This document shows positions 7,601 through 9,200 of a stretch of DNA of 9,200 nt, one piece after another. Position 1 is the first letter of the stretch; each line of letters starts with the position of its first letter. A model generated the notes under the pieces. The model did not search any database. It saw nothing but the letters and a program-made list of their open reading frames with translations, and was not told where the DNA came from. This stretch comes from Promethearchaeota archaeon (GTDB lineage: Archaea > Asgardarchaeota > Lokiarchaeia > Sigynarchaeales > SOKP01), in assembly GCA_016839845.1 (NCBI GenBank), contig JAEOTL010000219.1, positions 1 to 9,200 of the forward strand, in the 5' to 3' direction. The translations under genes were made by a program, and so were the position numbers.

Positions 7601-8182
7601 AGATCCACCACTCATTTCACTTAAATGCCATACTCCTTTATAATTACTATCCCACACTCCTTCGGGATTTTCTTGAGCATCCATAAAAGGATTTCCATAA
7701 TACATACGAATAACTGTATCTACGGAATGAGAAAGAACCGGTATGCAAACCCACGCTATTAATTGGGCATGGGTACTATTAAAATTTTGATTAAATAGTT
7801 CAATTTCATGGTTTAACCATTGAAATTCGCTAGAAAATGCTATGTCATCCCCATCTGGCTGAACTCCATTATGAAGATCTATATCAAAAATTGAGATTAG
7901 GGCTGGAAAATCAATAAGGCTTTCATTTCCAGAAACTTTTGTGTGATCAATTGTTATTATTTTGTAATTTTCAAAATCACCAGCATTAGTTGGATGATTT
8001 GAAGAAGTAACGGGATTTCCTACATCGGGAACTTTCTCATTATATCCATTATCATTGTTGTTATTATACATTATAAATAAAGGAGTGTTATAAATCAGTG
8101 GAAGAATAATTACAACTAGCAGAAATCCGATTGATTTGGTTCGAATTTTTTGTCTTTTGAAACTTCTTTTATTAGTTGTCAT
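206..8182 (-). CDS. Giant membrane-anchored surface protein: 3x (DUF2341 + LamG-like), beta-sandwich stalk, TM helix, cytosolic longin-like/winged-helix-like tail (gene B)
   Basis: Complete 2658-aa frame from ATG (8182-8180) to TAA (208-206). An in-frame TAA at 8194-8192 excludes an earlier start, and the next Met (residue 38) lies inside the hydrophobic segment. Order of parts: basic residues 1-16; hydrophobic 17-38 (signal or anchor, no clear cleavage site); three DUF2341 + LamG-like modules (about 72-420, 434-767, 782-1108); a carboxypeptidase-regulatory/Cna-B-like sandwich (about 1118-1200, with DSNGNT); further beta-rich, Ig- or jelly-roll-like domains to about 2175; TM helix 2190-2209; basic juxtamembrane segment; cytosolic tail to 2658. 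More than 40 N-x-S/T sequons lie before the TM helix and only about two after it, which supports an N-in, ectodomain-out, C-in topology. The DUF2341/LamG pairing is known from archaeal and bacterial surface proteins and suggests glycan or protein binding. No catalytic motif was recognised. A ligand-binding adhesin or receptor is the best inference; the ligand is unknown. Confidence 0.95.
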   Translation of the reverse strand: MTTNKRSFKRQKIRTKSIGFLLVVIILPLIYNTPLFIMYNNNNDNGYNEKVPDVGNPVTSSNHPTNAGDFENYKIITIDHTKVSGNESLIDFPALISIFDIDLHNGVQPDGDDIAFSSEFQWLNHEIELFNQNFNSTHAQLIAWVCIPVLSHSVDTVIRMYYGNPFMDAQENPEGVWDSNYKGVWHLSEMSGGSNAIRDSTLNANHGTDSGSPIFNSPGVVDGAINFEGNIEDEYIELPNSASLNAISEGDYFTYEAWFTPDQIPPGIPADHNNHRYGVLIKKDPHQGIYYDRSQVFTMEHWLDVSGTPTVRSVSSGTFVPGSFYHVVGVVSNLDGYLKLYVNGNLEGETSWTGGTSPWGYFSKHFRIGIANPGAPIYRWPADGKIDEVRVSDNIRSADWIATEYNNQFDPVNFISVGNVREVYVPNIYDFTYFKEIILDHTKVSGTSNLINFPVLISIFDTELHNQTQPDGDDIAFNNGTSWLFHEIELFNQNYNSTHAQLIVWVCIPKLSPFEDTRIRMYYGNSTMESQENVHGVWDTNYIGVWHLSETSGPVLDSTFNTHDGTVTGASPTSSSMIDGGYDFVRAETDRIEMLGTGNTLQLTDFTVEVWMKTPDSTVPDDYYIVTQSLYYDTEAWAINICDDTNHLNEGRFTMKISGDQQTVYSNSEITGNEWHHLVGVRDSSQLHIYTDGSLANSVTDTRPGQIIQSSKDISIGSAITVDSEDFNGIIDEIRISKIARSNDWIATGFENQKDPNSFYSIGSPIKPIDDVPSNARIFNNNKLITIDHTLVFGYGSHANFPLLISLFDQDLRYDTQADGDDIAFSLGSTWLDHEIELFNQNYNGTHAQLVTWVRIPELSTSLDTYIRIHYGNATMNSRENPTGVWDGAYKGVWHLGESSGVTGDSTSHSENGIVAGTVIRPSTGQIGNAYNYGTDGTFNVGNPADGHLDFGTESFMVSMWINVDTSTGAVQVPLYKGASSTFDPGYCFGSTTTGDSLSFHITDGSNNVGSPGASVTFDSWIYIVGIVDRTNDRIRIYKNSTEVQTGTDISTILSVDGNTDFQCANPSYDFDGLLDEVRVLNVTRSTPWIKTEYYNQYDPNSFYSIGVEQGLPGISYSNLQVNTIDLYGNSLPFANISIYNQTKRIRSNLTDSNGNTLFMNLIQGEYNFTATITSDIGNLIETVNVTSKAISINQSSQIVNLICDVGSNFFEVVDIDGTFVDRGWIIVGNSSHELQNCSIDSSGHARFWWVETLPYQYNYTIFYQDINYEPQIIQVGSGDITSSNSSIQVQASLTTINFDIQTLITKEAVGGVKLLLTATNTGKSIVNLTSDNDGKATLRWLNSSGINGNYSLELIFFGASRLFNMTSITKTLVPEVNFTVSATQSFFIYIEISLENYETELISLNPTDYISVKWGSQLNLRMLFNVSKAIGAEHLLGPTYSDVITYKILKGAALIQSGNLGIEGDYAGTHSSLINTEDLESDVTYLIFISAQKSGYSIPQDFLLQLSILKNNLILNQSQNDDSIPSVYWSDTIDFSVKPYGEISESFTTETSIFQSIDHSFRLSLPDINTNYNLSQITFNIYNISWNVNASDIQISIMDPFGVNRVFNTSNHAGWDYNLGVWESITLNLNRGSPIDNNDFEFLITGTFDNTIDIIADACFIRDHIYTQYVKYNISNSISILPESEGWAIKNITFFIQNCYNTTTWQKVDLSPLTNLNISTAEGYTYSLFSGDFDGNGVLIIDDRIIYPTDNQFLFTIESNPDIIFEAIIKVEYIQEFYQNQYLETLNITSIQQNISNGGSCVLSLNDNEWEEGYAQLLVNGIKNSSQYFLPSQLAMNITIGGQIFQISNTLIGQGTFSLNNLTKATLHTAVIETNQPVNFTLSFKISYSRTAYYETCGVVTYLIREAPSIHGTVGYYPDLRYYWQAIDTSLIDSDHYTIRFSVNKESYISAIKNLDFIVMNRLTLINGESTISKVIEFMYVRDDTNFTFLYTDALTGARITNLKTQYYMWERYDQEGNVTHSGEGTLIQKYDASVVLDFDSENRIIGDYLIIVTLEKDNYEYKNAMLRVTIKKRELEYSLGNNFKNYLTRVVQGNIIPIQINLTDPTREGIPLLNASIILTIKGNNYQLVEFTNGIYGFNYSTSNVNAFFSSTTLTGIINITREDYFSEQLFITIIVEMEEIFPGMPTFYFLIIIFAIIAVVGSLVGYRVIKHAKIPTFVKNVREIKKEIKSGKEISESLLYSPKEVFIGEVMRDKWSTVGLSLGDILGIELKKSKKLLETKKIKPEKIHDFKPLGLLLMKWDERVGVELLMKYPETLAITDKTLMQVYSTHEYSGERGVINLTFGSMNILSYYTGPELGYYIILFLELDDDPDIYEGAMANTAQVILQNLSDDSYLQMVPSLFQRLSTYPSLTDEQNFIFFYQDGIKRMIIEILRDYGVITKSELIIWVKERELVDIIDLEAILAEFVKSEIIKVRSVKGIPSELIFLTKDIFMLRIPPVKLFDDPVNHGLPTQLAESYQAEVQKFFKDYHPTQEDNIGLLNVLIDSEVYETLRLLRTAIVTMKDFEKLKNKGVSDIYGVLKKLWDNQIIKVFKDANEIEYYSLLTDFYIDLIFPKYSLNIIKSANDQKSKSEKVLIQYLNILEETYYNLKSEELS
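4859..5839 (-). repeat. Ectodomain module 3 of gene B (DUF2341 + LamG-like)
   Basis: Residues about 782-1108, starting about 348 residues after module 2. Landmarks are KLITIDHTLVFG, ADGDDIAFSLGSTWLDHEIE, NGTHAQLVTWVRIP, IRIHYGN and GVWHLGESSG. A LamG-like part follows with FMVSMWINVD, WIYIVGIVDR and IRIYKNSTE, closing LLDEVRVLNVTRSTPWIKTE...DPNSFYSIG. It differs most from the other two in the DUF2341 half (SGNES/SGTSN becomes FGYGS, and QPDGDD becomes QADGDD). The next domain begins directly after it. Confidence 0.85.
5882..6883 (-). repeat. Ectodomain module 2 of gene B (DUF2341 + LamG-like)
   Basis: Residues about 434-767, starting about 362 residues after module 1. It repeats the same landmarks: IILDHTKVSG, QPDGDDIAF, HEIELFNQNYNSTHAQLI, IRMYYGN and GVWHLSETSG, then a LamG-like part with VEVWMKTP, WHHLVGVRD and IYTDGSL, ending IIDEIRISKIARSNDWIATG...DPNSFYSIG. 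The DUF2341 half is very close to module 1, while the LamG half has drifted strongly and keeps mainly its fold-defining strands and closing block. Confidence 0.85.
6923..7969 (-). repeat. Ectodomain module 1 of gene B (DUF2341 + LamG-like)
   Basis: Residues about 72-420. The DUF2341-like half runs from KIITIDHTKVSG through QPDGDDIAF, HEIELFNQN, NSTHAQLIAWV, VIRMYYGN and GVWDSNYKGVWHLSE. The LamG/concanavalin-like half follows, with features typical of such folds: FTYEAWFTP, FYHVVGVV, LYVNGNLEG, and a closing block KIDEVRVSDNIRSADWIATE...NNQFDPVNFISVG. Proteins with this pairing are usually extracellular and bind carbohydrate or protein ligands. Domain names come from recalled family patterns, not a profile search. 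Confidence 0.85.
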
Positions 8183-8214
8183 CTTATACCATTAATTTTG
8201 ATATTTAAGTCAAA
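8183..8214 (-). promoter_or_regulatory. TATA-like box inside a short inverted repeat, and pre-start sequence of gene B
   Basis: On the plus strand TTTGA (8197-8201) and TCAAA (8210-8214) are inverted arms around an 8-bp spacer, which reads CTTAAATA on the coding strand. The box is centred about 22-24 nt from the ATG, so if it is the real TATA element the transcript would be nearly leaderless. GGTATAAG directly precedes the ATG; only GGT could pair with the 16S 3' end, so a Shine-Dalgarno site is weak at best. Confidence 0.45.
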
Positions 8215-8220
8215 CCATCT

Positions 8221-8262
8221 TTAAAAAACAATAGATAATTTGAGTATTTATTTTTAGAGGAA
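8221..8262 (-). promoter_or_regulatory. 42-bp invariant intergenic block upstream of gene B
   Basis: Same 42 bases as 118-159, at nearly the same distance from the start codon of the following gene (38 bp between block and ATG in C, 38 bp in B). Contains the same A/T box and T6 run. The flanking intergenic bases differ between copies, so the identity is specific to this block. Confidence 0.55.
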
Positions 8263-8277
8263 CTTAATAGGTATAGA

Positions 8278-8290
8278 AGAAAAAAAATTT
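8278..8290 (-). terminator. T-rich terminator-like tract after gene A
   Basis: On the coding strand, AAATTTTTTTTCTTC lies about 23-35 nt after the stop of gene A, with eight consecutive T (plus A-run 8280-8287). Archaeal RNA polymerase terminates at such U-tracts without needing a hairpin; no strong stem precedes it. Confidence 0.5.
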
Positions 8291-8310
8291 AATATATTAT
8301 AAATTATGAT

Positions 8311-9200
8311 TTAGTCTTCCTTTGATTTTAGGGTGTAATATGTTTCCTCAAGTATATTAAGATATTGGATTAGAACCTTATCGGATTTAGACTTTTGGTC
8401 ATTTAATACCTTAATTACATTTACTAGGTATTTTGGAAAAATCAGATTCACGTGAAAGTCAGTAAGGAGGGTATAATATTCTACTCCATTCTCATCTTTG
8501 AAGACTTTGATCATATTTATATCCCATAACTTTCTCAATACACCATAAATATCACTGACCCCTTTATTTTTTAATTTCTCAAAATCTTTCATCGTAACTA
8601 TTGCTGTTCTTAATAAACGTATTGTTTCATATACTTCAGGATCAGTTAAATTATCAAGAAGCTTAATCGTATCTTCTTCGGTTGGATAATATGAGTTGAA
8701 GAATTTCTGAACTTCATCTTGATACTGTTTAATTAATGTTGTTGGTAATCCATAACTCACAGGATCTTTGAATAAATTATCCGGTGGTACCCGGAGCATG
8801 AAAATATCTTTTGTAAGAAAAATCAACTCTGACGGAATTCCTTTTACCGAAGCCACCTTAATCAATTCATACTTAACAAGCTCAGCTAATATCGCTTCTA
8901 AGTCAATAATACCTTCTAAGTCTCTGTCTTTCACCCAAATCATCAATTCTGACTTGGTTATTACTCCAGAGTCTCTTAAGCTATTAATAATCATTTGTTT
9001 GACGGAATCTTGATAACAAAAGATGAGATTCTGCTCATAAGAAAGAGATGGAAAGACTGATAAACGCTGGAACAATGAAGGAATCATTTCAAGGTAAACA
9101 TCATCTTCAAGGTTTTGTAAAAGCAATTGTGCGACATTCGCCATTGCTCCTTCATAGACATCTGGATCATCATCTGTACTTAAGATTAAGACAATATAAT
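8311..9200 (-). CDS. C-terminal cytosolic tail of a second giant surface-protein paralog (gene A, 5' end off the right edge)
   Basis: The frame ends with TAA at 8313-8311 and is open to the right edge. An ATG at 9144-9142 could be read as the start of a 277-aa protein, but the 18 codons before it (9145-9198) are in frame and read YIVLILSTDDDPDVYEGA. These match YIILFLELDDDPDIYEGA at the same place in gene B, so this is a 5'-truncated view of a much longer gene. The 277 residues after that Met match gene B's tail at 207 positions without gaps (about 75 %). The best-kept stretches are the blocks around KGIPSELIFLTKDIFMLR and AIVTMKDFEKLKNKGVSDIY. The visible part covers the end of the longin-like domain and both winged-helix-like domains; the second lies at about 8395-8634. 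Inferred role: cytosolic signalling or scaffolding end of a membrane receptor or adhesin. The ectodomain and TM helix are presumed by homology and are not seen here. Confidence 0.92.
   Translation of the reverse strand, partial: YIVLILSTDDDPDVYEGAMANVAQLLLQNLEDDVYLEMIPSLFQRLSVFPSLSYEQNLIFCYQDSVKQMIINSLRDSGVITKSELMIWVKDRDLEGIIDLEAILAELVKYELIKVASVKGIPSELIFLTKDIFMLRVPPDNLFKDPVSYGLPTTLIKQYQDEVQKFFNSYYPTEEDTIKLLDNLTDPEVYETIRLLRTAIVTMKDFEKLKNKGVSDIYGVLRKLWDINMIKVFKDENGVEYYTLLTDFHVNLIFPKYLVNVIKVLNDQKSKSDKVLIQYLNILEETYYTLKSKED

Larger units (their letters stand above)
8103..9198 (-). repeat. Tandem-duplication unit, right copy (homologous to 1-1096)
   Basis: Right-hand partner of the left copy: tail of gene A, the A-B gap, and the first 80 bases of gene B. 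The right limit is set by the window edge, so the duplication very probably continues beyond it. Confidence 0.9.

Noticed and set aside
4859..7969. CRISPR array or mobile element as the source of the internal repetition
   Set aside because: The repeats are about 1 kb, in frame, diverged and protein-coding. There are no short direct repeats with spacers, no transposase, and no terminal inverted repeats.
206..8182. Enzymatic (glycoside hydrolase or protease) role for gene B based on its LamG-like domains
   Set aside because: LamG/concanavalin-like folds also occur in glucanases, but I could find no glycosidase acid pair motif or protease triad in the modules, so only binding is inferred.
8184..8192. 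Two-codon upstream reading frame (ATG GTA TAA) just before the gene B start
   Set aside because: It overlaps the pre-start sequence by chance and the ATG is absent from the otherwise similar region upstream of gene C.
8311..9144. Reading this as a complete 277-residue soluble protein starting at ATG 9144
   Set aside because: The frame continues unbroken to the window edge, and the extra 18 residues match the corresponding part of gene B. The start is therefore an internal Met of a larger gene.

Overview
The window looks like a stretch of archaeal chromosome, most likely from an Asgard (Lokiarchaeia-like) archaeon. This is inferred from three things: very AT-rich DNA, promoter-like A/T boxes just upstream of the genes, and a giant surface protein that joins DUF2341/LamG-type ectodomain modules and beta-sandwich domains to a large cytosolic tail. 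No rRNA, tRNA or housekeeping gene is present to confirm the lineage.

Layout: all real genes are on the minus strand and belong to one family of giant membrane proteins arranged head to tail. From right to left, in the direction of transcription, they are: gene A, of which only the 3' end is in the window (8311 to beyond 9200); gene B, complete (206-8182, 2658 aa); and gene C, of which only the first 26 codons are in the window (1-80). Positions 1-1096 correspond to 8103-9198, so the window holds slightly more than one unit of a tandem duplication with a period of about 8.1 kb. The two gaps (81-205 and 8183-8310) are also homologous. They carry a T-rich terminator-like tract, a 42-bp block identical in both copies, a TATA-like box inside a short inverted repeat, and a conserved pre-start sequence.

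Protein B has a basic N-terminus and one hydrophobic segment (about residues 17-38). Three tandem DUF2341 + LamG-like modules follow (about 72-420, 434-767 and 782-1108), then about 1050 residues of beta-rich domains with many N-glycosylation sequons. A transmembrane helix (about 2190-2209) leads to a cytosolic tail of about 450 residues. By secondary-structure pattern the tail appears to hold a longin-like alpha/beta domain and two winged-helix-like domains. The tail is about 75 % identical between A and B (207 of 277 positions, hand-counted, ungapped).

The simplest reading is a locus of paralogous cell-surface adhesins or receptors, with lectin-like modules outside and a conserved signalling or scaffolding tail inside. 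Each gene appears to have its own copy of the same promoter. The function is inferred; nothing in the window names a ligand or partner.
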